Origin: Acidovorax delafieldii
GTDB lineage: Bacteria > Pseudomonadota > Gammaproteobacteria > Burkholderiales > Burkholderiaceae_C
Reading direction: 5' to 3'
DNA length: 5,078 nt
Assembly: GCA_002327945.1 (NCBI GenBank)
Contig: DCVY01000093.1
Coordinates: 7,520-12,597, forward strand
A program made the translations under genes and the position numbers. How positions within the stretch are numbered: position 1 is the stretch's first letter; each line of letters begins with the position of its first letter. The notes below the pieces were generated by a model. The model was not told the origin of the DNA, did not search any database, and worked only from the letters and a program-made list of their open reading frames with translations. This document shows positions 1-5,078 of this stretch, one piece after another.

Positions 1-57
1 CGCAAGCGCGTGAAGTGGTTGAGAAAGTGCAGAGAGAGAGAACAAGGCAAGTCCCAT
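1..57 (-). CDS. 5' end of a secreted or envelope protein gene, cut by window edge
   Basis: On the minus strand an ATG at 57-55 opens a frame that stays open for all 19 codons to the window edge, reading MGLALFSLSALSQPLHALA. A GGAG ribosome binding site lies 7 bases upstream, which is the main reason to believe the start. The peptide is hydrophobic and ends in a small-x-small pattern (ALA) like a signal peptidase I site, so the product is probably exported. The usual Lys/Arg at the extreme N-terminus is missing, which weakens that reading. It lies 128 bp downstream of lexA on the same strand, with an inverted repeat between them. The codons include an (AG)5 dinucleotide run at 31-40. Too little is visible to name a family; function is unknown. 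Confidence 0.45.
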   Translation of the reverse strand, partial: MGLALFSLSALSQPLHALA

Positions 58-123
58 GTGAAAACTCCGTGTATCAGGGGTTGAGCACAGGCAGGATTGC
101 AAGGTGGTGCGCACACTCAGGGC

Positions 124-147
124 TGGAAAACCGCAATGGGTTTTCCA
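124..147. repeat. Perfect 9-bp inverted repeat (stem-loop) between lexA and the next gene
   Basis: The arms TGGAAAACC and GGTTTTCCA are exactly complementary around a 6-base loop, about 38 bp beyond the lexA stop codon. It could mark the end of the lexA transcript. However, neither strand has a T-run after the stem, so it is not a canonical intrinsic terminator. Other readings are an RNA 3'-end-stabilising hairpin or a symmetrical protein-binding site. The structure is seen directly; the role is inferred. Confidence 0.55.
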
Positions 148-185
148 AACGCCCGCCACCTGAGGTGCGCAATAGATGGCGGCAA

Positions 186-860
186 TTACATGAGCATGGT
201 GTTGCGGATCAAGCCCACAGCCAAGCCTTCGATTTCGAACGGCTCGCCCGGCTGCACAACAATTACGGGGTAGTCAGGATTTTCGGGAAGCAGTTCAATG
301 GTGCCAGCCGTGCGACGCAGGCGTTTGACAGTGACATCATCCCCCAGCCTCGCCACTACGATCTGGCCGTTGCGCGCCTCTCGTGTGGACTGCACTGCGA
401 GCAGATCGCCGTCGATGATGCCGGCGTCGCGCATGGACATCCCGCGCACCTTGAGCAGGTAGTCGGGCTTGTGTTGAAACAAGCTGCTTTCCACGCTGTA
501 GGTCTGGTCCACATGTTCCTGCGCGAGAATGGGCGAGCCAGCGGCCACGCGACCAATCAGGGGCAGTACCCATTGCGACAAACCCGGCATGGGCAGGCTG
601 AACTGGGTGCCGCGCGTTGCATTGATGGAGCGCACGGTGTCGCCGCGCAGACGGATGCCGCGGGATGTTCCGCTGACCAGTTCGATCACGCCCTTGCGCG
701 CAAGGGCTTGCAGGTGTTCTTCTGCCGCGTTGGCTGATTTGAAGCCCAGTTCGGCTGCGATTTCTGCCCGTGTGGGGGGTGCACCCGTGCGGGAAATGGC
801 CATCTGGATCAGGTCCAGGATTTGTTGCTGGCGGGCAGTGAGCTTGGGATGGTCGAGCAT
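186..860 (-). CDS. lexA: LexA, SOS response transcriptional repressor
   Basis: LexA is a cytoplasmic dimeric repressor of DNA-damage genes that cleaves itself when stimulated by RecA-ssDNA filaments. The 224-residue product has the N-terminal winged helix domain (about residues 1-71), with [13 protein letters not shown] and [18 protein letters not shown] almost as in E. coli LexA. The C-terminal S24 peptidase domain follows. The cleavage bond is Ala107-Gly108 in RVAAGSP, the catalytic serine is Ser142 in GMSMRD and the general-base lysine is Lys179 in VTVKRL. The ATG at 860 is chosen because GGAA sits 6 bases upstream and the protein then begins [12 protein letters not shown] as in homologs. 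An in-frame GTG at 881 would add seven unconserved residues. The linker between the domains is about 27 residues, some 20 longer than in E. coli (202 aa), which accounts for the greater length. Two LexA boxes upstream indicate autoregulation. The gene is divergent from the asparaginase gene. Confidence 0.97.
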   Translation of the reverse strand: MLDHPKLTARQQQILDLIQMAISRTGAPPTRAEIAAELGFKSANAAEEHLQALARKGVIELVSGTSRGIRLRGDTVRSINATRGTQFSLPMPGLSQWVLPLIGRVAAGSPILAQEHVDQTYSVESSLFQHKPDYLLKVRGMSMRDAGIIDGDLLAVQSTREARNGQIVVARLGDDVTVKRLRRTAGTIELLPENPDYPVIVVQPGEPFEIEGLAVGLIRNTMLM

Positions 861-896
861 GGCGTTTCCAGTGCATACCACAGCAGTGGCGAATAA

Positions 897-912
897 CTGT
901 TTATTAATCCAG
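897..912. promoter_or_regulatory. LexA (SOS) box 1 in the lexA/asparaginase intergenic region
   Basis: CTGTTTATTAATCCAG fits the CTGT-N8-ACAG operator known for gamma- and betaproteobacterial LexA, with one mismatch in the conserved half-sites (CCAG for ACAG). The centre is AT-rich, and the flanks (AA before, TA after) fit the 20-bp E. coli consensus. From memory, the second E. coli lexA operator also ends in CCAG, so this half-site has precedent. The box lies 36 bp upstream of the lexA ATG, where bound LexA would block the lexA promoter. On the minus strand a weak -35 TGGTGA and -10 TTAATA pair at 17-bp spacing overlaps the two boxes; that promoter call is tentative. Confidence 0.82.
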
Positions 913-915
913 TAG

Positions 916-931
916 CTGTATTTTTCACCAG
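916..931. promoter_or_regulatory. LexA (SOS) box 2, tandem with box 1
   Basis: CTGTATTTTTCACCAG is a second CTGT-N8-CCAG site, starting 19 bp after the start of box 1. That is close to two helical turns, so LexA dimers could bind on roughly the same face, as with the paired operators of E. coli lexA. It ends 11 bp before the asparaginase ATG at 943, so a repressor here would also obstruct plus-strand initiation or early elongation. The centre is slightly less symmetrical than box 1, so binding may be weaker. Confidence 0.75.
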
Positions 932-942
932 TTTTTTAAAGG

Positions 943-1896
943 ATGCAAGTGAGCGGGCAAAAAATTGTGGTTTTGGGGACGGGCGGAACCATCGCCGGCA
1001 AAGCTGCCACTCCGGGAGACAACATTGGCTACACTGCCGCGCAGGTAAGTGTCGAGCAGTTGTTGCATGCCGTACCTGGCCTGAAAGCGGCAGCGGGCGG
1101 CGGTCTGGTGGCCGAGCAGATCGCACAGATGGACAGCAAGGACATGGAGTTCAGCGTGTGGAGCGCGCTTGCAAAGTGTTGTGCCATCGCGCTCGCTGAT
1201 CCTGAGGTGCGCGGCGTCGTCATCACCCACGGCACGGACACGCTGGAGGAGACTGCATGGTTCTTGCACTCGGTTCTGGATGCCCACAAACCGGTGGTAC
1301 TGACCTGCGCGATGCGCCCAGCGACGGCATTGTCGCCCGACGGTCCGCAGAACCTGCTGGATGCCGTCGCTGTGGCGACGACCGCGGGTGCCCACGGTGT
1401 TGTGGTGGTGGCGGCCGGCGTGGTGCATGGCGCGCAGCGCGTGCAGAAAGTGCACCCCTACCGCGTGGATGCGTTCAACTCTGGCGATGCCGGCCCGTTG
1501 GGCTGGGTGGAGGAAGGGACGGTGCGTTTGGCACAGAACTGGCCTTCAGCGGAATCTGGGCAAACGCAAGGTGCCATTGAAAAAATCGTCTATTGCACTC
1601 AATGGCCGCGCGTCGAGGTGGTCATGAGTTATGCCGGCGCCACCGGTTCCCTGGTGGATTCGCTGGTGCGCGATGGCGTGCAGGGCATCGTGGTGGCAGC
1701 CACGGGCAATGGAGCGCTTCACCATGCACTGGAATCGGCGCTGATACGTGCCCAGAGGGCGGGGGTGCGCGTAGTGCGTTCCACGCGCTGCCCGGAAGGC
1801 CAGGTGCTGCCCAAACCTGGTGATGTGTTGCCGGACTCCGGGGGGTTATCTCCGGTGAAGGCGCGCATTGCGCTGATGCTGGACTTGCTGCCTTGA
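943..1896 (+). CDS. L-asparaginase, cytoplasmic (asparaginase/glutaminase family)
   Basis: It hydrolyses L-asparagine to aspartate and ammonia. The 317-residue protein carries both signatures of the bacterial-type asparaginase family: VVLGTGGTIAG at the N-terminus and VVITHGTDTLEETAWFL near residue 92. By comparison with E. coli AnsB, the catalytic residues are Thr16, Tyr30, Ser65 (in DSKDM), the Thr98-Asp99 pair and Lys169. MRPATALSPDGPQNL and the terminal LSPVKARIALML block are also family-typical, so the gene is complete. No signal peptide is present, so the enzyme should be cytoplasmic; the sequence does not settle whether it equals AnsA in function. Start choice is open. The ATG at 943 directly abuts the only Shine-Dalgarno-like AAAGG, whereas the in-frame GTG at 949 has AAAGGA 5 bases upstream. 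The GTG may be the true start, which would shorten the product by two residues. Its promoter region contains two LexA boxes shared with divergent lexA. Confidence 0.93.
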   Translation: MQVSGQKIVVLGTGGTIAGKAATPGDNIGYTAAQVSVEQLLHAVPGLKAAAGGGLVAEQIAQMDSKDMEFSVWSALAKCCAIALADPEVRGVVITHGTDTLEETAWFLHSVLDAHKPVVLTCAMRPATALSPDGPQNLLDAVAVATTAGAHGVVVVAAGVVHGAQRVQKVHPYRVDAFNSGDAGPLGWVEEGTVRLAQNWPSAESGQTQGAIEKIVYCTQWPRVEVVMSYAGATGSLVDSLVRDGVQGIVVAATGNGALHHALESALIRAQRAGVRVVRSTRCPEGQVLPKPGDVLPDSGGLSPVKARIALMLDLLP

Positions 1897-1930
1897 CCGC
1901 TGATGCAGTGTTTCACGCTATCTGGCACAT

Positions 1931-1953
1931 AAAAAAAGCCCCTTTTCGGGGGC
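1931..1953 (-). terminator. Intrinsic terminator facing the minus strand
   Basis: Read on the minus strand, GCCCC pairs with GGGGC around a 6-base loop (CGAAAA) and is followed at once by seven Ts, the canonical Rho-independent layout. Read on the plus strand the hairpin is followed by AAGGTC with no T-run, so it is a poor terminator for the asparaginase gene that ends 34 bp upstream. No intact minus-strand gene lies to its right to be terminated. It probably belonged to a lost convergent gene. At present it may simply block antisense reading into the asparaginase gene. Confidence 0.75.
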
Positions 1954-1972
1954 AAGGTCAGCCAGACTGGGC

Positions 1973-2074
1973 TGCCCTCCCGGCATCGCTTACGGCGAGC
2001 GCGGAGCCGGCGGCGTGATCCCGCCCAATGCCACGCTGAATTTCGAGGTCGAACTGGTGTCCGTTCGCCGCTGA
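1973..2074 (+). pseudogene. C-terminal relic of an FKBP-type peptidyl-prolyl cis-trans isomerase
   Basis: Translation from 1973 gives CPPGIAYG, then [14 protein letters not shown], then [11 protein letters not shown] and a TGA stop. This is the end of an FKBP domain: the [A/G][22 protein letters not shown] block is the hallmark of the last strands of FkpA/FKBP proteins. About 32 codons remain of the usual minimum near 110. The frame is open upstream to a stop at 1901-1903, but residues before CPPG do not look like FKBP and there is no ATG or ribosome binding site. The breakpoint is therefore just before 1976, about 20 bp after the minus-strand terminator. The surviving part has no stop or frameshift and kept the family motif almost intact, so the truncation may be fairly recent. 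It is not expected to be functional. Confidence 0.75.
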
Positions 2075-2179
2075 GCGTTGGTAGCGCATGGGTTGCGGCG
2101 GGCCTGTGCGCGTACACTCACCTGCTCAGGCATCGGCCTTGCTGCGCAGGGGTGCGGCACCTGCCGGTGCCAGCTGCCC

Positions 2180-4366
2180 ATGAGCCTTCCAGACCTGTCC
2201 TTTCTGCTGCACGCCCAGTCTCCCGACGCCGGACCTTTCGGCGCTTCTGCTGCGCCCCCACCACAAATGCCGGATGCCACCGCCGCTCTGCAGCAGGCCG
2301 ACGCACCCATGCCCGCACTGATCGCAGAATTGCGCGCCTACCAGGCCGAGCTGGAGGCCCAGAACAAGGTTCTGCAATACAGCCAGGCCGCCGCAGAGAG
2401 CGCCTCAGAACGCTTCGAGGCTTTGTTTTCCAGCGTGCCGCTGGCCCTCATGGTGCTGGACGAATACGATGTGGTGGTACAGGCCAACTCGATGGCGCAC
2501 CGCTCTTTTCAGCCCACCGAACAAGACCGACCCCTGACTGCGCTGATGCCCTTTGTGTGCGAAAACGACAGCCAACGCGTGCACGCTGCGTTCAGTGCGG
2601 CGCGCACGCAGGGCCACAGCGAAGCCACCGAAGTGGTCTTCATGATCGGCGACAGCGGGCGCATCACGGGCGACCTGCACATCGCCTGCATCGAGATGGC
2701 CCAGGATGGCGTGACACCCGTGCTTCAGTTTCTGTGCGCCGTGATCGACCAGGGCCCGCTGCTGGCCGAGCGCCAAGCCCTGCAGCAGGGCAACAAACAG
2801 TTGCATGCCAGCGAAAAACGGCTGGAGGCCATCATCAATTCGGCGCTCGATGCCATCGTCTGCGTAGACCAGCACCAGCGCATCACGGTGTTCAACCCCA
2901 CGGCGGCCGCTCTGTTCCATTGCAGCGCCAGCGACGCGCTGGGCAGCCCGCTGCAGCGCTTTCTGCCCGACGCGGCGCAGGCGCTGGCGTTTGCGCAGCT
3001 CACCACGCAGGCGCTGCTGGGCGAAATGACCGCGCTCACCGCCAGCGGCAAAGAGCTGGCGGTGGAAGTGAGCGTGTCGTTCGAGTGCCATGCCGATGGC
3101 GAGACCACCACCGTCTTCGCACGCGACCTCACCGGCCGCAAGAGAGCCGAGGCGCACAGGAGCGCGCTCGAAGCGCAACTGCGCGAATCGCAAAAAATGC
3201 AGGCGGTGGGCACCATGGCGGGCGGCATAGCGCACGATTTCAACAACATCCTGGGCGCCATTCTGGGCAACGTCGAATTGGCCAAGGCCGACTGCGCACC
3301 GGGTTCTCCCATTCTGGAAAGCCTGCACGAGATCGACAAGGCCGGGCGGCGCGCGCGCGATCTGGTACGCCAGATCCTGACCTTCAGCCGCAACGAACCG
3401 CCCCAGCGCTCAGCCGTGAACCTGACCGAAGTGGTGCACGAAACCGAGCGCTTGCTGCGCGTCACCATGCCTCCTGCCATTGATTTGCACATGCATTTAT
3501 CCTCGGGCCTGCCAGCCTTGCTCGCCGATGCCACCCAGGTCGAGCAGGCGCTACTGAACCTGTGCACCAACGCCGTGCATGCCATTGGCACAGAGCGCGG
3601 CAGCATCCATGTAGAGGCCGCCCGGATGCAGCCCGACCAGCGCCAGTGCGAGCGGCTGGGCCTGGCACCGAGGGACTATGTGGCGCTGTCGGTGCGCGAC
3701 AACGGTCCGGGCATGGATGCCGCCCTGCTGGCGCGCATTTTTGAACCTTTTTTCACCACCAAGCCTGTGGGCCAGGGCACGGGCCTGGGTCTGGCTGTGG
3801 TGCATGGCGTGATGCGCACCCACGAGGGCGCGGTCGATGTGCACAGCGCGCCGGGCCATGGCAGCCGGTTCACGCTGTACTTTCCTGCAGCTTCGGATGG
3901 GGCAGCCGCCACGCCTTCCAACACCCCGCATTCAACCACCATTCCTGCCGTGCCCACGCCCGCCGCGCACCCGCAGCAAGCACAGCGCAGCCACCATGTC
4001 ATGTATGTCGATGACGACGAGGCACTGGTGTTTCTGGTGCAGCGCCTGCTGCGCCGCCGGGGCTACCAGGTCAGCGGATTCACCGACCCCCACGATGCCA
4101 CGGCCGCCCTGCGCGCCGACCCGCGGCACTATGACCTGGTGGTGACCGACTACAACATGCCCGGCTTTTGCGGCGTGGACCTGGTGCGCGAGGCCCGCCG
4201 CATTCGCCCCGATCTGCCCGTGGCACTGGCATCGGGCTATGTCACGGCAGAAATCGAGCAGGCAGCCTTGGCCGAGGGCGCCAGTGCCCTCATCCACAAA
4301 CCCAACGACGTGGAAGAACTGTGCGCCACCGTGCAGCGGCTCGTGAGCGGTAATGACCCCGCCTGA
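2180..4366 (+). CDS. Soluble hybrid sensor histidine kinase (PAS-PAS-kinase-receiver)
   Basis: The product (728 aa) is a two-component phosphorelay kinase. In order, it has a short helical region with LRAYQAELEAQN (about 50-62), as seen before PAS domains in many kinases, and a PAS-like domain (about 75-190). A second PAS (about 212-320) follows, with SEKRLEAIINSALDAIV and a PAC-like DLTGRKRAE end. The H-box MAGGIAHDFNNILG has phospho-acceptor His352. The ATPase domain has the N-box (Asn464), G1 DNGPGM (Asp507), FEPFFTTK and GQGTGLGL. After a Pro/Ala/Thr-rich linker (571-604) comes a receiver with acidic Asp611-613, phospho-acceptor Asp657 (TDYNMPG), Ser685 and Lys707. All catalytic residues are present. 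No membrane segment or signal peptide is seen, so it should sense a cytoplasmic signal; the ligand is unknown. The ATG at 2180 is preferred over an upstream in-frame TTG at 2078, which would add 34 Cys/Arg-rich residues, but no clear Shine-Dalgarno precedes 2180. Its end overlaps the rluA start by 14 bp. No response-regulator gene is adjacent. Confidence 0.93.
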   Translation: MSLPDLSFLLHAQSPDAGPFGASAAPPPQMPDATAALQQADAPMPALIAELRAYQAELEAQNKVLQYSQAAAESASERFEALFSSVPLALMVLDEYDVVVQANSMAHRSFQPTEQDRPLTALMPFVCENDSQRVHAAFSAARTQGHSEATEVVFMIGDSGRITGDLHIACIEMAQDGVTPVLQFLCAVIDQGPLLAERQALQQGNKQLHASEKRLEAIINSALDAIVCVDQHQRITVFNPTAAALFHCSASDALGSPLQRFLPDAAQALAFAQLTTQALLGEMTALTASGKELAVEVSVSFECHADGETTTVFARDLTGRKRAEAHRSALEAQLRESQKMQAVGTMAGGIAHDFNNILGAILGNVELAKADCAPGSPILESLHEIDKAGRRARDLVRQILTFSRNEPPQRSAVNLTEVVHETERLLRVTMPPAIDLHMHLSSGLPALLADATQVEQALLNLCTNAVHAIGTERGSIHVEAARMQPDQRQCERLGLAPRDYVALSVRDNGPGMDAALLARIFEPFFTTKPVGQGTGLGLAVVHGVMRTHEGAVDVHSAPGHGSRFTLYFPAASDGAAATPSNTPHSTTIPAVPTPAAHPQQAQRSHHVMYVDDDEALVFLVQRLLRRRGYQVSGFTDPHDATAALRADPRHYDLVVTDYNMPGFCGVDLVREARRIRPDLPVALASGYVTAEIEQAALAEGASALIHKPNDVEELCATVQRLVSGNDPA

Positions 4367-5024
4367 ATCCGCCGAGGCTGCGGACACCTGCGTGCAGGCG
4401 GCCCATGCCGATGCCGATCTGCTTGTGTTGCACAAACCGCCGGGGTTGCTGTGTGTGCCAGGCCTGGGGCCCGCCAAACAGGATTGCCTGAGCGCCCGCG
4501 CCCAGCAGCGCTGGCCGGGTGCGCTCATCGTGCACCGGCTGGACCAGGCCACATCGGGGCTGCTGCTCATGGCCCGCCACCTGAATGCGCAGCGACGCCT
4601 GGGCCACGCATTTGCCGAGCGCCAGGTGCACAAGCGCTACCAGGCCGTGGTGCAGGGGCAGCTTGGCGGTGACGACAGCGCCTGGCACGAAATCAACCTG
4701 CCGATTGCAGCCGACTGGGCACGCCGCCCGCTGCGCGTGATTGACCACGCCCAAGGCAAGCCCAGCCTGACGCGCTGGCGCGTGCTGGCACATGACGCGG
4801 CGGCCCGGACTACGCGGATCGAGCTGGAGCCTGTGACCGGACGCACCCACCAGCTGCGCGTGCACCTTGCAGCCATCGGCCACCCCATCGTGGGCGATGC
4901 GCTCTATGCCGACGCCGCCGCTCACGAACAGTCCACCCGCCTGCTGCTGCATGCGAGCCACCTGGCTTTCATGCACCCGGTAACGGGGGAACGGCTTGCG
5001 CTGGAATGGGCCGCCGATTTTTAG
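4353..5024 (+). CDS. rluA: RluA-type dual-specificity 23S rRNA/tRNA pseudouridine synthase
   Basis: RluA-family enzymes isomerise specific uridines to pseudouridine; E. coli RluA modifies 23S rRNA U746 and U32 of several tRNAs. At 223 residues this protein matches RluA (219 aa) and lacks the N-terminal S4 domain of RluC/RluD. Visible motifs are LHKPPGLLCVPG (26-37), the catalytic motif HRLDQATSG with Asp64, EPVTGRTHQLRVHL (159-172), GHPIVGDALY (176-185), LLLHASHLAFMHP (197-209) and the RluA-like C-terminal ADF. The GKPSLTRWRVL segment corresponds to GKPAQTEYEV in E. coli RluA, supporting RluA over other paralogs. The ATG at 4353 lies inside the last codons of the kinase gene in another frame, with only a weak GAG 6 bases upstream, so translational coupling to the kinase is likely. 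The assigned target sites rest on homology alone; a different RluA-family specificity is possible. Confidence 0.92.
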   Translation: MTPPESAEAADTCVQAAHADADLLVLHKPPGLLCVPGLGPAKQDCLSARAQQRWPGALIVHRLDQATSGLLLMARHLNAQRRLGHAFAERQVHKRYQAVVQGQLGGDDSAWHEINLPIAADWARRPLRVIDHAQGKPSLTRWRVLAHDAAARTTRIELEPVTGRTHQLRVHLAAIGHPIVGDALYADAAAHEQSTRLLLHASHLAFMHPVTGERLALEWAADF

Positions 5025-5030
5025 CCCAGT

Positions 5031-5043
5031 CGGCCTCTGGCCG
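5031..5043. other. Short GC-rich hairpin after rluA
   Basis: CGGCC and GGCCG form a perfect 5-bp stem with a 3-base loop, 6 bp beyond the rluA stop codon. No T-run follows on either strand, so it is only a weak terminator candidate. In this GC-rich sequence such a small palindrome could be chance. The remaining bases to the window end show no supported feature. Confidence 0.25.
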
Positions 5044-5078
5044 CTTGCCAAAATTGCGCAGCCAGCTGTTCAACCTAA

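Noticed and set aside
15..737. Long plus-strand open frame (240 codons) opposite lexA
   Set aside because: It is antisense to a clear lexA gene, has no family motifs or ribosome binding site, and is a by-product of high GC.
861..881. Upstream GTG start for lexA at 881
   Set aside because: It would add seven unconserved residues, while the ATG at 860 has a well-spaced GGAA and gives the N-terminus typical of LexA.
1938..1953. Hairpin as terminator of the asparaginase gene
   Set aside because: On the plus strand the stem is followed by AAGGTC with no T-run, so the intrinsic terminator works only for the minus strand.
1904..2074. Open frame containing the FKBP tail as a possible intact small protein
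   Set aside because: There is no usable start codon or ribosome binding site, and the part before CPPG does not resemble anything; a relic is the simpler reading.
2113..2118. TACACT as a -10 box for the kinase promoter
   Set aside because: It matches four of six consensus bases, but no acceptable -35 lies at 16-18 bp; the best (GTTGCG) is at 15 bp. Too weak to annotate.
2078..2179. TTG-initiated N-terminal extension of the kinase
   Set aside because: The extra 34 residues are Cys/Arg/Gly-rich and unlike kinase N-termini. TTG starts are rare, and it begins 4 bp after the FKBP relic stop with no ribosome binding site.
2405..3328. 307-codon minus-strand frame inside the kinase gene
   Set aside because: It is opposite intact PAS and kinase coding sequence and its translation shows no recognisable domain; it is a shadow of GC-rich codons.
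4290..5051. 253-codon minus-strand frame opposite rluA
   Set aside because: It overlaps the full rluA coding region, which has catalytic motifs; the antisense translation has none.

Overview
This is a GC-rich stretch of bacterial chromosome. LexA, asparaginase and RluA all look betaproteobacterial, most likely Comamonadaceae (Acidovorax/Delftia/Comamonas-like). That assignment rests on remembered family resemblance, not on a search. There is no phage, IS, CRISPR or plasmid signature; it reads as core chromosome with one local rearrangement scar.

Left part (1-942): the minus strand carries lexA, the SOS repressor. Further left, cut by the window edge, is the start of a second minus-strand gene with a good ribosome binding site and a signal-peptide-like N-terminus. 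A 9-bp perfect inverted repeat lies between the two. The 82-bp gap between lexA and the divergent asparaginase gene holds two tandem LexA boxes of the form CTGT-N8-CCAG. They should autoregulate lexA and are placed so that they could also control the asparaginase gene.

Middle (943-2179): a cytoplasmic L-asparaginase gene on the plus strand is followed by 283 bp without an intact gene. This gap is not empty. It has a textbook intrinsic terminator facing the minus strand with no minus-strand gene left to serve. About 20 bp further on comes the in-frame last ~32 codons of an FKBP-type peptidyl-prolyl isomerase with its stop codon but no 5' part. One deletion that removed a convergent minus-strand gene plus most of an FKBP gene would explain both.

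Right part (2180-5024): a soluble hybrid sensor histidine kinase (two PAS-like domains, histidine kinase core, receiver) overlaps by 14 bp the gene for an RluA-type 23S rRNA/tRNA pseudouridine synthase, so the two are probably co-transcribed and translationally coupled. The last 54 bases contain only a short hairpin.

No clearly novel multi-gene system is visible. The points most worth a second look are the shared SOS operator region, the FKBP relic with its orphan terminator, and the kinase-rluA coupling.
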